Notes: generated by a model not told the origin, from the letters alone. Shown: positions 17,389-27,274, counted from the stretch's first letter. The stretch: DNA of 64,000 bases from Candidatus Sulfurimonas baltica (GCF_015265455.1 NZ_CP054492.1:930001-994000); one strand, 5' to 3'. Made by a program: numbers and translations.

Positions 17389-18642
17389 GGGCACCTCTTA
17401 AAACCACTAAAAAAGTAGCCTAAATCAACCCGTTTTATTTTTTTTAACTTTTCAAACTTTTTTGTAAGAAAAATTACCTAAGTTTTTAAGATTTTACTCT
17501 TAAAAACTCAAGTAATCCATCTTGTTTTACTCTTCTTTTACATTATTTTCACTTTTTGAAGCCTAACTAACTGTTCATATCTAAAAAGATTATAGGTTAG
17601 ATTCAAGAACCCTATATTTGATTCAATTCGTTTTATTCCTATTGAAGTCATATGCAGGGCGTCATTCATTGAATTGGTCATGAATCCAAATATATGTTCC
17701 ACTCTCGCTCTTATTTTTGACTTCATAGAATTGGCAAGCTTTTGTTGCGCGTCTAGTGGATTATTTCTATATCCTTTTTCGTGCACATGACTTTTACATT
17801 GCTTAGTTTCAAGGTACTCTTCGATCTTCGCGCTTCTGTACGCACTATCAGCGTATAAAATATTATCATTTTCATTTACAATAGACTCTAACTCTGTGGA
17901 ATCATGAGGGGCTGCACTACTAACACTAAATTTCGTTATGAGTTTAGTTTTAGCATCCGCGTTTACATGATTCTTGTAGCCATAGTGTCTTTCATTGTTT
18001 TTGGTCATCCATTTAGCATCTGTATCTTTTTGAGAAAGTTTCGCTTTGTTCTTTGCAAATTCTAAAGGAATAGCACCTTTTTTAATATCCGCGTTATCTT
18101 CTCTTGAGTTTCTTTGTCTTGGAGCATCTACAAATGAAGCGTCTACCATACTTCCTTCTCGAGCTACTATTCCTTTGTTGACTAATTGAGATGTGAATAG
18201 CTCAAAAAGAGTTTTTGAAAGCTTCTTTTCTTTTAGGTTCTCTTTAAAAAGCCATATGGTCTTCTCGTCTGGAACATTATCGCCTATTTGAAGTCCTAGA
18301 AACTGCATAAAGGACAATCTGTCCTTTATTTGAAACTCTGTTTGTTCGTCTGAGAGGTTATAGTATTTTTGGAGTATTACTATCTTGAACATCATCAACT
18401 TGTCATAAGGAGGTCTTCCTCCTGGCGCTTTTGGCTCTACGTATAGCGCTTCTTCAATCGGCGCTCTAAATATTTCCCAGTTGATAACTTTGTTGAGTTT
18501 ATTCAATGGTGGTTGATGTTGGTTTATTTTTTCCAATTGAAATTCGTAATCAAACAATCCAGCCATTTTTCTTCTCTCTTTTTTCTTTATTTTATCAAAT
18601 TATTGGTTAAGGGCTAATTTCTCTTAGTTTTTAGAGATGCCC
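17389..18642 (-). mobile_element. IS5-family insertion sequence
   Basis: 1254 bp. The imperfect inverted ends begin GGGCACCTCTTAAAAC and GGGCATCTCTAAAAAC. Flanks are TTAA at 17385-17388 and 18643-18646, a 4 bp YTAR target duplication typical of the IS5 group. One transposase gene is inside. It sits 22 bases before the DUF2156 gene and so splits that gene from its original promoter. Confidence 0.92.
17538..18566 (-). CDS. IS5-family DDE transposase
   Basis: 342 aa. An N-terminal DUF772-type domain (GRPPYDKLMMFKIVILQKYYNLSDEQTEFQI, LGLQIGDNVPDEKTIW) precedes a DDE_Tnp_1 core with VDASFVDAP (D), ILYADSAYRS (D) and KSKIRARVEHIFGFM (E of the Y-R-E region). No frameshift or stop, so it is probably active. 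Confidence 0.95.
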   Translation of the reverse strand: MAGLFDYEFQLEKINQHQPPLNKLNKVINWEIFRAPIEEALYVEPKAPGGRPPYDKLMMFKIVILQKYYNLSDEQTEFQIKDRLSFMQFLGLQIGDNVPDEKTIWLFKENLKEKKLSKTLFELFTSQLVNKGIVAREGSMVDASFVDAPRQRNSREDNADIKKGAIPLEFAKNKAKLSQKDTDAKWMTKNNERHYGYKNHVNADAKTKLITKFSVSSAAPHDSTELESIVNENDNILYADSAYRSAKIEEYLETKQCKSHVHEKGYRNNPLDAQQKLANSMKSKIRARVEHIFGFMTNSMNDALHMTSIGIKRIESNIGFLNLTYNLFRYEQLVRLQKVKIM

Positions 18643-18664
18643 TTAATATAAACAAAGGATTTTA

Positions 18665-19645
18665 ATGGCTAATTTAACAGTAAACAATCAAACACTCAAG
18701 CCTTTTATACTTGACTCAAAACCTATTATGGAAAAGTATCTTTTAAAACTTGAAGTAGACATAAGTGACTATACATTTGCAGCAAATTATATTTGGCTTG
18801 CAAACAGTAGCGGATTTTATGCAATCATAAACAAATGTTTTTGTCTATTCGTAATGACGGGAGGGGAACTCACCATGTTGCTTCCTCCACTAGGAAAGAA
18901 AAAATATATTACAGATGTGATAATTGAGTGTTTTGAGATTATGAATTCCAACAACAGTTCTCCTTATTATGCCCGCATAGATTATGTGCAGGAGTCTATG
19001 GTTGAAGAGTTTGTTCACTCTACCGATGAAGCTGAGAGTATGTTTGTGATGCTGGAGAACTATATCTTAGAAAAAAAACTTGTTGACTATATCTATTCGG
19101 TTGACAGCCTGATTGAACTGCGTGGAAACAGCTACCACACAAAACGTACAGAGATTAATAAGTTTACAAAGTCGTATCCTGAACATGTTATTGAAAAGCT
19201 TGATAGCGTTAAACATAAAGATGAGATAATAAAACTATTTAATAAGTGGGTCTCAGACAGGGTGAAATACATGCCGGGAGAGGAAGCGGAAAACTTCCTT
19301 GAAGGGATTCATCAGGAGCGTTTTGCGATTAAACAGATGTTGAAATATTATGATGAACTCTCTCTTATTGGCTTGGTTATATATATTAACGGTGAGCTAA
19401 AAGGGTTTACGGTAGGAGAGCGCATTAGTCATGATACAGCGAGTGTCATAATAGAAAAGACAGATTTTGAAATTCTTGGATGTGCTCAGTTTATCTTCCG
19501 TGAGTTTTCCAAAATGCTTAAAGAGCATTATAATGCAGTCTATATCAATGTTGGTGATGATATGGGATTTGAGAATCTTCGTAAGGTTAAGATGTCCTAC
19601 CGTCCATTTAAGCTTGTTCCGAAATATACAATTTATCAAAAATGA
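18665..19645 (+). CDS. DUF2156 (LPG-synthase-C-like, GNAT-fold) protein
   Basis: 326 aa. The tandem acyltransferase-like pattern of DUF2156 is visible: LIELRGNSYHTKRTEINKF, YMPGEEAENFLEG, LYINGELKGFTVGERI and VIIEKTDFEILGCAQFIFREF. The family resembles the C-terminal domain of MprF lysyl-phosphatidylglycerol synthase but here stands alone, without the flippase part; its substrate is unknown. The stop overlaps the next gene by four bases (ATGA), so it forms an operon with a GNAT enzyme and a membrane protein. Confidence 0.85.
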   Translation: MANLTVNNQTLKPFILDSKPIMEKYLLKLEVDISDYTFAANYIWLANSSGFYAIINKCFCLFVMTGGELTMLLPPLGKKKYITDVIIECFEIMNSNNSSPYYARIDYVQESMVEEFVHSTDEAESMFVMLENYILEKKLVDYIYSVDSLIELRGNSYHTKRTEINKFTKSYPEHVIEKLDSVKHKDEIIKLFNKWVSDRVKYMPGEEAENFLEGIHQERFAIKQMLKYYDELSLIGLVIYINGELKGFTVGERISHDTASVIIEKTDFEILGCAQFIFREFSKMLKEHYNAVYINVGDDMGFENLRKVKMSYRPFKLVPKYTIYQK

Positions 19646-20091
19646 TAATTCGCAAAGCAAGATTATGTGATGTCTCTAAGCTTTATGCCTTAGAGGGTGA
19701 ACTTTTTTCGGAGGAGAACTTTCCACTCTCTCGAAGTTCTTTTGCTTACCATGTGCGAAATAACATGTTATATTTAGCGGAGGTAAATGGTAGTATCGCA
19801 GGATATGTTTTGGTGTTAATAAAGCGAACCAATGCCAAACTGTACTCCATCGGAGTTAGCGAGGCTTATCGTGGAAAAAAAATAGCTGAGAAACTATTGG
19901 AATTAGTATCTAAAGAGTTGATATCTTTGGGTTTTAAAAAAACTACTCTCGAAGTGCGAACAGACAATAAAATAGCCATTGCTTTATATGAGAGAGTTGG
20001 CTTTAATATAAAAAAGAGACTTGAAGCCTTTTATTTAGATGGGTGTGATGCCTATCTTATGGAGTTAGAGTATGGCGATAAAACACTATAA
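19642..20091 (+). CDS. GNAT acetyltransferase, RimI-like
   Basis: 149 aa. The acetyl-CoA site is clear: LYSIGVSEAYRGKKIAEKLLEL is motif A with the R-x-x-G-x-A loop, and TLEVRTDNKIAIALYERVGF is motif B, both close to RimI. It may acetylate the N-terminus of a protein; the neighbouring DUF2156 protein has a related fold. Start in an ATGA overlap with the upstream gene and 20-base overlap with the downstream gene. Confidence 0.88.
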   Translation: MIIRKARLCDVSKLYALEGELFSEENFPLSRSSFAYHVRNNMLYLAEVNGSIAGYVLVLIKRTNAKLYSIGVSEAYRGKKIAEKLLELVSKELISLGFKKTTLEVRTDNKIAIALYERVGFNIKKRLEAFYLDGCDAYLMELEYGDKTL

Positions 20092-20728
20092 AGAACTATA
20101 TAGAGAGCTTGGAAACAGTAAGTTACTTAAGCTACAGGTTGTTGTTCTTTTTTTAACAACTTATATTGACTGGGTTATTATGCCCTATATTACAAAGCTT
20201 GAAGGGACATATTTACCTGTATTTATGATAAGTTTATATATGCTTATCGGTGCAACTGACGGACTGATTCAACCGCTGTTTAAGAAGATTAGGATTTACC
20301 GTATATATCTTTTTGTAATTATATTAGATGTTATACAGATATGCAGTTATATGCTCTCTGAGATGGATATGGTGGTGTTTACATATACAATATTGAGTAT
20401 CTTTACTCTGCAAGCGATAACATTTGAAATTTCAAGAATTCATACTGTTGATTTTATGAAAGATGATATAGAAATTAAAGATTATCTTATGTTAAGGTCA
20501 TTCGTTGTCTCCGTTGCCATGATAGGCGGTGCGGTTAGCGCTATGATACTTGACTTTTTTGATGTTAAACTCTCTAGTACGCTATCATTGCTTGGTATAC
20601 TTGGTGTGTTTGCAGTATTTATTGAGTATAAATTATATGCAAAATTTAAAAATATCATACAAAATGAAGAGACTATAATAGAGAGACAAAAAGTATTATT
20701 GAATGAAAAAATTACATTTTCCGAGTAG
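20072..20728 (+). CDS. hypothetical membrane protein, about six helices
   Basis: 218 aa. About six hydrophobic segments (for example LQVVVLFLTTYIDWVIMPYI, LPVFMISLYMLIGATDGLI, LSSTLSLLGILGVFAVFIEY) and a charged C-terminal tail. The pattern recalls half of a 12-helix MFS-type carrier, but I see no decisive motif. The start (GGAG before ATG at 20072) lies inside the end of the GNAT gene, so the three genes form one operon. Confidence 0.7.
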   Translation: MAIKHYKELYRELGNSKLLKLQVVVLFLTTYIDWVIMPYITKLEGTYLPVFMISLYMLIGATDGLIQPLFKKIRIYRIYLFVIILDVIQICSYMLSEMDMVVFTYTILSIFTLQAITFEISRIHTVDFMKDDIEIKDYLMLRSFVVSVAMIGGAVSAMILDFFDVKLSSTLSLLGILGVFAVFIEYKLYAKFKNIIQNEETIIERQKVLLNEKITFSE

Positions 20729-20770
20729 TTGTTACATGTAATTAAACTCTTTGAATAATTAGTTATGAGA

Positions 20771-20797
20771 CTCTGAATCAAGTTCAGAGTGACGAGT
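20771..20797. repeat. dispersed palindromic repeat
   Basis: GACTCTGAATC and GTTCAGAGTGACGA form an imperfect hairpin that is the reverse complement of the unit at 15433-15460. It lies between the three-gene operon and mscS and could terminate transcription. Confidence 0.65.
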
Positions 20798-20890
20798 TAT
20801 CTAGTTTATGAATTAATCTGAGGTTTTAATTAAACTATTTATATTTTTTTGTGTTATAGTTGTGCCAATATTTATTCAAAGGTGAACACA

Positions 20891-22708
20891 ATGAAATTAT
20901 TTATAATTATGCTCCTTAGCAGTTATGTTTTGTATGCAGCAACAATAGACACAAAACTGTATGAAAACACAGAGAATGAGGCATATTATACAGAGATACA
21001 AAAACAGATTGAAAGTGATGAGAAGAGTAAATTAAAGTCTTTAGAAATATCAGAAGAAGAGAAGCTGCATTTGTCGAGAGTGCGAAGTGCATCATCGCAA
21101 AAAAATCAAATTGAGCTATATGATTTAAAATCAGTGTCAAAAAAACCACTGACTTTCAACAATTACTATTACGCTATTAATGCTGCCGCTTCAGTGCGTG
21201 TTAAACAAAATTTAAATCGTAAAATGCTCCGTGAAGTTAATAAAAAATCAATCTTTTTAAAACAGGCAATAGAGAACATTGTTGAAGCTGATAAACCAAA
21301 ACTCCTCTCTTACCAGTTGCAATACGCATATTATAAACTTCAGGAAAAAAATATAGAGGCAAAACAGAAGCTGCTAGATGCTCATGAAGAAGAGATAATA
21401 TCAACCCTTTTTAATGTTTTTTCGCTGCTAGAGTGTGATTTTGATTCTGATATAGATATAAAAATGAAGCTAACAGATAAAGAGATTGAAAAAATATCTT
21501 TGGAAAAAATTTCTTTAGAGATTGATCTTGAAAAGGCGCTGATTGAGGATAGTGCTAAAATTGAACGTATCAAAAAGAAAATACAATCTTATGAAGCACA
21601 ATACCAAGAACAGCTAAACAAAAAAATTATGCTTCAGATTGAACAATCTCTTTGCATGTTGAAGAATAAAAGAAGTAAAACATTTTTTAAGTTAATTGAT
21701 GGAATTGAAATTCATATAAAAGAGGTTTCTACAGAATTTTTCCCAGTTTATGTAGAAGAGTTTAAGATACTCAGAGAAATAGCAAAAGAAGTTCTCGGCT
21801 CTACAAAACTTTTTTTTAGTTCAACACTTTATGAGAGCAGGGAGATTTTGTCACAAATAAAAGGTTATTTCACATCTCCATTATTCGTATTTAACGAGCA
21901 ACCAATAAGCTTGTCAAGTTTGATTAAAGCTATAATCTTGATTATATTTGGTTTGATAGTAGGTAGGTTTTATAAAAGATGGGTTGCCCGTATCTCTCGA
22001 AAATGGCCGGATATGAGTCAGATGTCAGTGCGTCTAGCCTCAAATATAGGCTATTATTTGATTATTGCTATCTCCTTTATTGTTGCAATGGGGAGTTTGG
22101 GAATAGATATGACATCTATCTCTTTGATTGCAGGAGCATTGTCAATCGGTATCGGTTTTGGACTTCAAACCGTTGTCTCAAATCTGATAGCCGGAATCAT
22201 ACTAATGTTTGAGCGTACTATACGCATCGGGGATACAATTGAGATAAATGATACAATGCGTGGCAGAGTTACAGATATGCGTATCCGTTCAACTACTATT
22301 AAAACATTTGATAATATTGATATAGTTATTCCTAACTCATCGTTTATTCAAAATAATGTTATTAACTGGACACTTGATGACATCTCAAGAAGAGTGCATA
22401 TTCCCTTTGGTGTAGCATATGGGACAGATGTGGACATTGTTAAGAAAGTAATATTAGATGAACTTGAAAATTGCAATCTTACATATATTAGAGATGATAT
22501 AAATAAGAAGCCTGAAGTGTGGATGATAGCTATGAACAGCAGTAGCGTAGATTTTGAGTTGTTAGTGTGGGTAGATTGGGACAATAAGTTCCGTCCAAAT
22601 TCATTAAAGTCAGATTTTCTAATCTTAATATACAATACACTTAATAAGAATGGGATACAGATTCCATTCCCGCAACTTGATTTACATGTAAGGCACATGC
22701 CATTATAA
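20891..22708 (+). CDS. MscS-family mechanosensitive channel with large periplasmic domain
   Basis: 605 aa from the ATG at 20891, chosen because CAAAGGTGAACACA precedes it and KLFIIMLLSSYVLYA makes a signal peptide. Residues 20-330 are charged, largely coiled coil and likely periplasmic. Membrane helices follow from about 335, then the MscS pore helix SIGIGFGLQTVVSNLIAGIIL and beta domain ERTIRIGDTIEI. It opens under membrane tension to release solutes in osmotic downshock. A corA-like gene follows after nine bases. Confidence 0.9.
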   Translation: MKLFIIMLLSSYVLYAATIDTKLYENTENEAYYTEIQKQIESDEKSKLKSLEISEEEKLHLSRVRSASSQKNQIELYDLKSVSKKPLTFNNYYYAINAAASVRVKQNLNRKMLREVNKKSIFLKQAIENIVEADKPKLLSYQLQYAYYKLQEKNIEAKQKLLDAHEEEIISTLFNVFSLLECDFDSDIDIKMKLTDKEIEKISLEKISLEIDLEKALIEDSAKIERIKKKIQSYEAQYQEQLNKKIMLQIEQSLCMLKNKRSKTFFKLIDGIEIHIKEVSTEFFPVYVEEFKILREIAKEVLGSTKLFFSSTLYESREILSQIKGYFTSPLFVFNEQPISLSSLIKAIILIIFGLIVGRFYKRWVARISRKWPDMSQMSVRLASNIGYYLIIAISFIVAMGSLGIDMTSISLIAGALSIGIGFGLQTVVSNLIAGIILMFERTIRIGDTIEINDTMRGRVTDMRIRSTTIKTFDNIDIVIPNSSFIQNNVINWTLDDISRRVHIPFGVAYGTDVDIVKKVILDELENCNLTYIRDDINKKPEVWMIAMNSSSVDFELLVWVDWDNKFRPNSLKSDFLILIYNTLNKNGIQIPFPQLDLHVRHMPL

Positions 22709-22717
22709 AGGATAACT

Positions 22718-23512
22718 ATGGAAAATTTAGAACAGTTGATTGACACATTACACCTAGAGGATTTAGCAAACGAGTTGCATCCATCTTTTTTTGATGAAAA
22801 TGATGGTTATGATATGCTTATTGTTAGACTTCCCGTTATTAAGGACAAGCTAGAGGTTAACTCTACGGGTTTTGTACTAACTTCAAATAGTAGTTACATG
22901 TATGATAAAAACAAAAAAACATTTAAGGATATTGGTGATAGATTTGGGGGTCCACACAAAATTACAGATAGTATATTAGACGGTTTTTTAAAATCTTTTA
23001 CAGGTTACCAAGATAAAGTTGTGGATATGGAAGAGCTTTTATATGATGATAATGTGACTGATGATTTTATGAAAAATTGGCTTGACCTTAAGCGTGACAT
23101 ACTTCGAATAGAGAGGGTTTTACTAAGAGCATCACTGATTATGAGCGAGGTAATTGAAGCTTACAACAAAGAAGAAAGTTTCCCAATAAATAGCTATATT
23201 GACCTGCATGAGCACATGGAGAGGACAAAGCGTTCTGCTGAACTTCAGCTCTCAAAACTAGATTATATTTATAATTTTTACACTGCACGTACAAACGAAA
23301 AGATGAATAAGATGGTTTATCTTCTTACTCTTATATCAGCTGTATTTCTTCCTCTTAATCTTGTAGTAGGTTTTTTTGGTATGAACACAAGCGGTCTCCC
23401 TTTTGCAGATGGCAAGAGTGGGACTGTAAGTGCAGTTTTGCTTATGGTTTCTCTTCTTACTGTTACATCAGGTGTGCTTTATTTTAGTAAAGGTAAAACA
23501 GATAAGGGATAG
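22718..23512 (+). CDS. corA: CorA-family divalent cation channel
   Basis: 264 aa, shorter than E. coli CorA but within the family range. The C-terminus has two membrane helices with the signature loop FFGMNTSGLPF (GMN selectivity motif). The N-terminal cytoplasmic part and the long helix (EHMERTKRSAELQLSKLDYIYNFYTARTNEKMNKM) fit. It takes up magnesium or a similar cation. The subfamily is uncertain; ZntB-like efflux is not excluded. Confidence 0.88.
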   Translation: MENLEQLIDTLHLEDLANELHPSFFDENDGYDMLIVRLPVIKDKLEVNSTGFVLTSNSSYMYDKNKKTFKDIGDRFGGPHKITDSILDGFLKSFTGYQDKVVDMEELLYDDNVTDDFMKNWLDLKRDILRIERVLLRASLIMSEVIEAYNKEESFPINSYIDLHEHMERTKRSAELQLSKLDYIYNFYTARTNEKMNKMVYLLTLISAVFLPLNLVVGFFGMNTSGLPFADGKSGTVSAVLLMVSLLTVTSGVLYFSKGKTDKG

Positions 23513-23585
23513 TCTTATAATTACATTACACCTTTCACATTAAAGTTGTATAATCCATTTTAATATATATAAATTAAGGCAGATA

Positions 23586-23648
23586 ATGGGACAAAATAGA
23601 TTCTTTGAAACAACTAAAAAGGGTATACACCTGATTGAGGTTATTTAA
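23586..23648 (+). CDS. 20-aa ORF with prepilin-like motif upstream of mnmH
   Basis: [20 protein letters not shown] then stop. AAGG stands at a good distance before the [15 protein letters not shown] looks like the type IV prepilin cleavage site (K-G/-x-x-L-I-E-V). The stop overlaps the mnmH start (TAATG). It may be the remnant of a pseudopilin gene, or a translated leader coupling mnmH expression. Confidence 0.4.
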   Translation: MGQNRFFETTKKGIHLIEVI

Positions 23649-24733
23649 TGCCTCAAATCAATGATTTTAAGTCAATAGTTTTAAATAATACACCTCTGAT
23701 TGATGTTCGTGCTCCTGTTGAGTTTGAAAAAGGTGCTTTTAACAATGCCATAAACCTTTTGCTTATGAATGACAAGGAGAGACACCTTGTTGGTATTCGT
23801 TACAAAGAAAAAGGAAACTCTGAGGCAATAAAACTCGGACATGAATTGGTTTTCGGAACAAAAAAAGATGACAGAATAAAATCATGGCTTGATTTTATAG
23901 AGACAAACCCAAATGCTATGCTTTATTGCTTTAGAGGGGGACAACGCTCTAAAATATCTCAAGAGTGGATTCGTGAGGCCGGATATAATATCACACGTCT
24001 TAAAGGTGGCTATAAAGCATTTAGAAACTACCTGTTGACACAACTTGAAGAGTCACCTAATCATTTTAAACCAATTATACTTGGCGGACGTACCGGCTCC
24101 GGAAAAACAATACTACTCAAAAAAATACAAAATTCCGTTGACCTTGAGGGTTTGGCAAATCATAGAGGATCATCATTTGGCAGAAAACTAACGCCTCAGC
24201 CAAGTCAGATTAATTTTGAGAATAATCTAGCTTATGATATTATCAAAAAACTCGACATAGGATTTAAGCATCTGGTATTTGAAGATGAAGGAAAAAACAT
24301 AGGAAGTGCATATATGCCAAATAGTTTGGCAAAATATCTTTTAACAGCTCCCCTTGTTATTTTGGAGACATCTATGAAAGAGAGAATAGATACGACATTT
24401 AATGAATATGTAACCGATGCACAGAAAATGTATGCAGATGGAGGGTTTGTTGATGCGCTTGGTGTGTGGAGAGATGATATACTAAGTGCAATGAGCAGGA
24501 TAAAAAAAAGAATCGGCAGCGAGAGATATCTACATGTAACTACTATTTTTGAAAAAGCATATAATGAACAGATTAGAAGCACAACACTAGACGCACATAA
24601 AGAGTGGGTTGAGTATCTTTTAGTAGAGTATTATGACCCTATGTATGACTATCAAATACTTAAGCGCTCAGAAAAAGTGAAGTTTAGAGGTTCGAGCGAA
24701 GAGGTATTTGCATATTTAGCACTTTTTGAGTGA
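23648..24733 (+). CDS. mnmH: tRNA 2-selenouridine synthase
   Basis: 361 aa. The N-terminal rhodanese domain carries the active Cys in [11 protein letters not shown], and [16 protein letters not shown] (about 151-160) is the P-loop of the C-terminal domain. It replaces sulfur by selenium in the 2-thiouridine of the wobble base of tRNA for Lys, Glu and Gln, using selenophosphate. selD is not in the window. Two tRNA-Gln genes with TTG anticodon, a substrate type, are in the window. Confidence 0.94.
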   Translation: MPQINDFKSIVLNNTPLIDVRAPVEFEKGAFNNAINLLLMNDKERHLVGIRYKEKGNSEAIKLGHELVFGTKKDDRIKSWLDFIETNPNAMLYCFRGGQRSKISQEWIREAGYNITRLKGGYKAFRNYLLTQLEESPNHFKPIILGGRTGSGKTILLKKIQNSVDLEGLANHRGSSFGRKLTPQPSQINFENNLAYDIIKKLDIGFKHLVFEDEGKNIGSAYMPNSLAKYLLTAPLVILETSMKERIDTTFNEYVTDAQKMYADGGFVDALGVWRDDILSAMSRIKKRIGSERYLHVTTIFEKAYNEQIRSTTLDAHKEWVEYLLVEYYDPMYDYQILKRSEKVKFRGSSEEVFAYLALFE

Positions 24734-24756
24734 TATATAAGTGCAGAGACTAAGTT

Positions 24757-25632
24757 TTAAAATTTAATTGGTAGGTAATAACTTATATCAAATAAATTTT
24801 CATTATTTAGATAATTGTTTTTATGGTAAACAATAAATGAAGGTTTTGTTGTTGTTTCATATTCACTATCAACAAGCCAATCATGATATACCCATTGTAT
24901 AAATCTTAGTACATCTTCTCCTTTGCCCTGCAAATCAAACTTTGCATATACGCCGTCGGAAATTTTAAAATTTGGCAATCTTTTTGTAAACACTTCCTCT
25001 TGTTCATCTGTTATTATGCAAGCTATGTATTGACAGTTATTAAGATCTGTTATGGTTGGATTATCGTGCAGAAGAGCTACCATTTGATATTTTTTTACAT
25101 TATGATTCAAAATCAGAGTATAGAGTTTTTGCCAAGTCTCTTTTACATTGTTAATATATCCGTTGTTGCGTATATAGTAACTTTTTATAGATGGCATATT
25201 AACTATTGTTGCACAAAGTTTTGAGAAATCTACACTGGAATTTGTAGATATGTTAGACGCTTGTAAAATAGAGTTTGAATAGTTTATATATGCACCGTTT
25301 CTCCAATCTTTGGGTCCAACTTCAAATTTGTTTTTAAAAGCTTTTATAAATGAGGAATGAGAACTATATCCACATAGCTTAGCTACTTCTGATATTGTAG
25401 AGTATTTATTGGTTAAGAGAAGGCTGGCAGCTTTTTGTAATCTTATTGATTTAATGCTCTCATAGATATTTTTGCCAAATGTATTTTTAAATACTTTATG
25501 CATATGAAATTTACTTATACCAAAATTGTCACTTAGTTCATACATGTCAATGTTTACATCTATATGTGTATAAATATAATACATTATGCTATTGGCTATT
25601 TTAGTATTTTTTTCTAAAGTATTTTTATTCAT
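24757..25632 (-). CDS. AraC-type regulator with GyrI-like effector domain
   Basis: 291 aa from the ATG at 25632 (MNKNTLEKNTKIAN). The frame extends 13 codons further to a TTG, but that part is hydrophobic and unlike a regulator. Two HTH motifs are clear: LSDNFGISKFHMHKVFKNTF and ISEVAKLCGYSSHSSFIKAFK with DWR at the end. Residues about 140-291 have the GyrI/SOUL-like effector pattern ending FDISYYLPIKF, a small-molecule sensor. It is divergent from the biotin carboxylase gene with a 149 bp gap, so that gene is a likely target. Confidence 0.85.
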   Translation of the reverse strand: MNKNTLEKNTKIANSIMYYIYTHIDVNIDMYELSDNFGISKFHMHKVFKNTFGKNIYESIKSIRLQKAASLLLTNKYSTISEVAKLCGYSSHSSFIKAFKNKFEVGPKDWRNGAYINYSNSILQASNISTNSSVDFSKLCATIVNMPSIKSYYIRNNGYINNVKETWQKLYTLILNHNVKKYQMVALLHDNPTITDLNNCQYIACIITDEQEEVFTKRLPNFKISDGVYAKFDLQGKGEDVLRFIQWVYHDWLVDSEYETTTKPSFIVYHKNNYLNNENLFDISYYLPIKF

Positions 25633-25781
25633 AAAAAAAATTATAGCAAGTTTAGATAACAAAAATGACAATTATGGACAATAATTACTGTATTTATGAA
25701 CAAATAAATTGACAAAAAATAAGAAGAGTTTTAGTTTTTAATTGATTAGAATATCGTTTTAATTAAGTATGAGGATATATT

Positions 25782-27251
25782 ATGAAAAAAATTTCTAAAA
25801 TATTAGTAGCCAATAGAGGAGAAATAGCCCTTAGAATTATAAGAGCATGTAAAGAACTTGAAATAAAATCTGTAGTTGTATTTTCTGAAGCTGATGCAAA
25901 TGGAGTATGGGTTGCAAGAGCCGATGAGTGTTACCCTATAGTTGGCAACTCAGTAGATGCGTATCTGAAATATGACAAAATAATTAATATAGCAAAAAAA
26001 ACAAACTGTGATGCTATCCATCCTGGTTACGGCTTCTTGTCAGAGAGTGCTGAATTTGCACAAGAGTGCGAAGATAATGGGTTGATTTTTATAGGACCAA
26101 AACCAAAACATATAGAACTCTTTGGTGATAAAATGGCTTCAAAAGTTGCTATGAAAAAAATAGGCGTTCCAGTTTTAGAAGGGACAAATTCCCCGATAGC
26201 AGATGAAGAAGAGGGTAGAAAAATTGCTGGGGAGATAGGTTATCCAGTCATAATAAAAGCAGCATTTGGTGGTGGTGGAAGGGGTATGAGAATTGTCCAT
26301 ATTGCTGAAGATTTTTCAAAAATGTTTGACTCCGCTACCAACGAATCTATAAAATATTTTGGTAAAGGGGATGTTTTTATAGAAAAATATGTTCAAAATC
26401 CTAGGCATATTGAGATTCAAATTGTTGCTGACCAATATGGAAATGTAGTCCATTTAGGCGAAAGAGACTGTTCTATTCAGCGACGACATCAAAAGGTTAT
26501 AGAGATAACACCATCACCATTGTTAAGCGATGAAGTTAGACAAAGACTTTGCAATATCTCCGTAAATGCTATGAAAGAGCTTGGATATGAGAGCGTAGGT
26601 ACTGTAGAATTTTTAGTTGATGAGAAAGATAATATATACTTTATAGAGATGAATACGAGAGTTCAAGTTGAACATCCAATAACTGAGATAGTTACAGGAG
26701 TCGATATTATTCAAAGAATGATAGAGATAGCTGCCGGTGACAAGCTAAAATATTTGCAACATGAGATACAGTTTAGAGGATATGCTATAGAGTTTAGAAT
26801 CAACTCTGAAGATCCTCAGAAAAATTTTATGCCAACGGTTGGAGTGGTTAAAAAATATTTAACACCTGGTGGTCCTGGAGTAAGACTAGACACCAGCCTA
26901 TATAGTGGGTACGAACTGCCTACATGTTATGACTCTATGCTTGGAAAGCTGATTGTTTGGGCTCTTGATTGGAAGGGTGCAGTTGCTAAAGCTAGGAGAG
27001 CATTGGATGAGTTTCATATAGAGGGCTTCAAAACTAATATATCACTTCATAGAGAGATAGCAAGAGATGAGAATTTTAAAAATGGAAAATTTGACACGGG
27101 ATATTTAGATATAAATATGAATAAGTTTAATTTAGATGCAGAGAGTTCAATTGCTAATGAAGAGGAAAAAGCTCTAAAAATAGCAGACCTTATTAAACAA
27201 CTCAAAGAGAACAACCTAGTGTCACTTGAAAATAATTTCACTCTTTATTAA
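25782..27251 (+). CDS. accC: biotin carboxylase (acetyl-CoA or pyruvate carboxylase subunit)
   Basis: 489 aa. It begins ISKILVANRGEIALRIIRA and has IHPGYGFLSE, the ATP-grasp loop AAFGGGGRGMRIV, and FIEMNTRVQVEHPITE, all diagnostic of biotin carboxylase. It carboxylates biotin on a carrier protein with ATP and bicarbonate. No carrier or transferase gene is adjacent, so whether it serves acetyl-CoA, pyruvate or 2-oxoglutarate carboxylase cannot be fixed. The C-terminus has about 30 extra charged residues. GAGGATATATT precedes the ATG. Confidence 0.9.
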   Translation: MKKISKILVANRGEIALRIIRACKELEIKSVVVFSEADANGVWVARADECYPIVGNSVDAYLKYDKIINIAKKTNCDAIHPGYGFLSESAEFAQECEDNGLIFIGPKPKHIELFGDKMASKVAMKKIGVPVLEGTNSPIADEEEGRKIAGEIGYPVIIKAAFGGGGRGMRIVHIAEDFSKMFDSATNESIKYFGKGDVFIEKYVQNPRHIEIQIVADQYGNVVHLGERDCSIQRRHQKVIEITPSPLLSDEVRQRLCNISVNAMKELGYESVGTVEFLVDEKDNIYFIEMNTRVQVEHPITEIVTGVDIIQRMIEIAAGDKLKYLQHEIQFRGYAIEFRINSEDPQKNFMPTVGVVKKYLTPGGPGVRLDTSLYSGYELPTCYDSMLGKLIVWALDWKGAVAKARRALDEFHIEGFKTNISLHREIARDENFKNGKFDTGYLDINMNKFNLDAESSIANEEEKALKIADLIKQLKENNLVSLENNFTLY

Positions 27252-27274
27252 GCTATTTTATTACTATTGTACAT

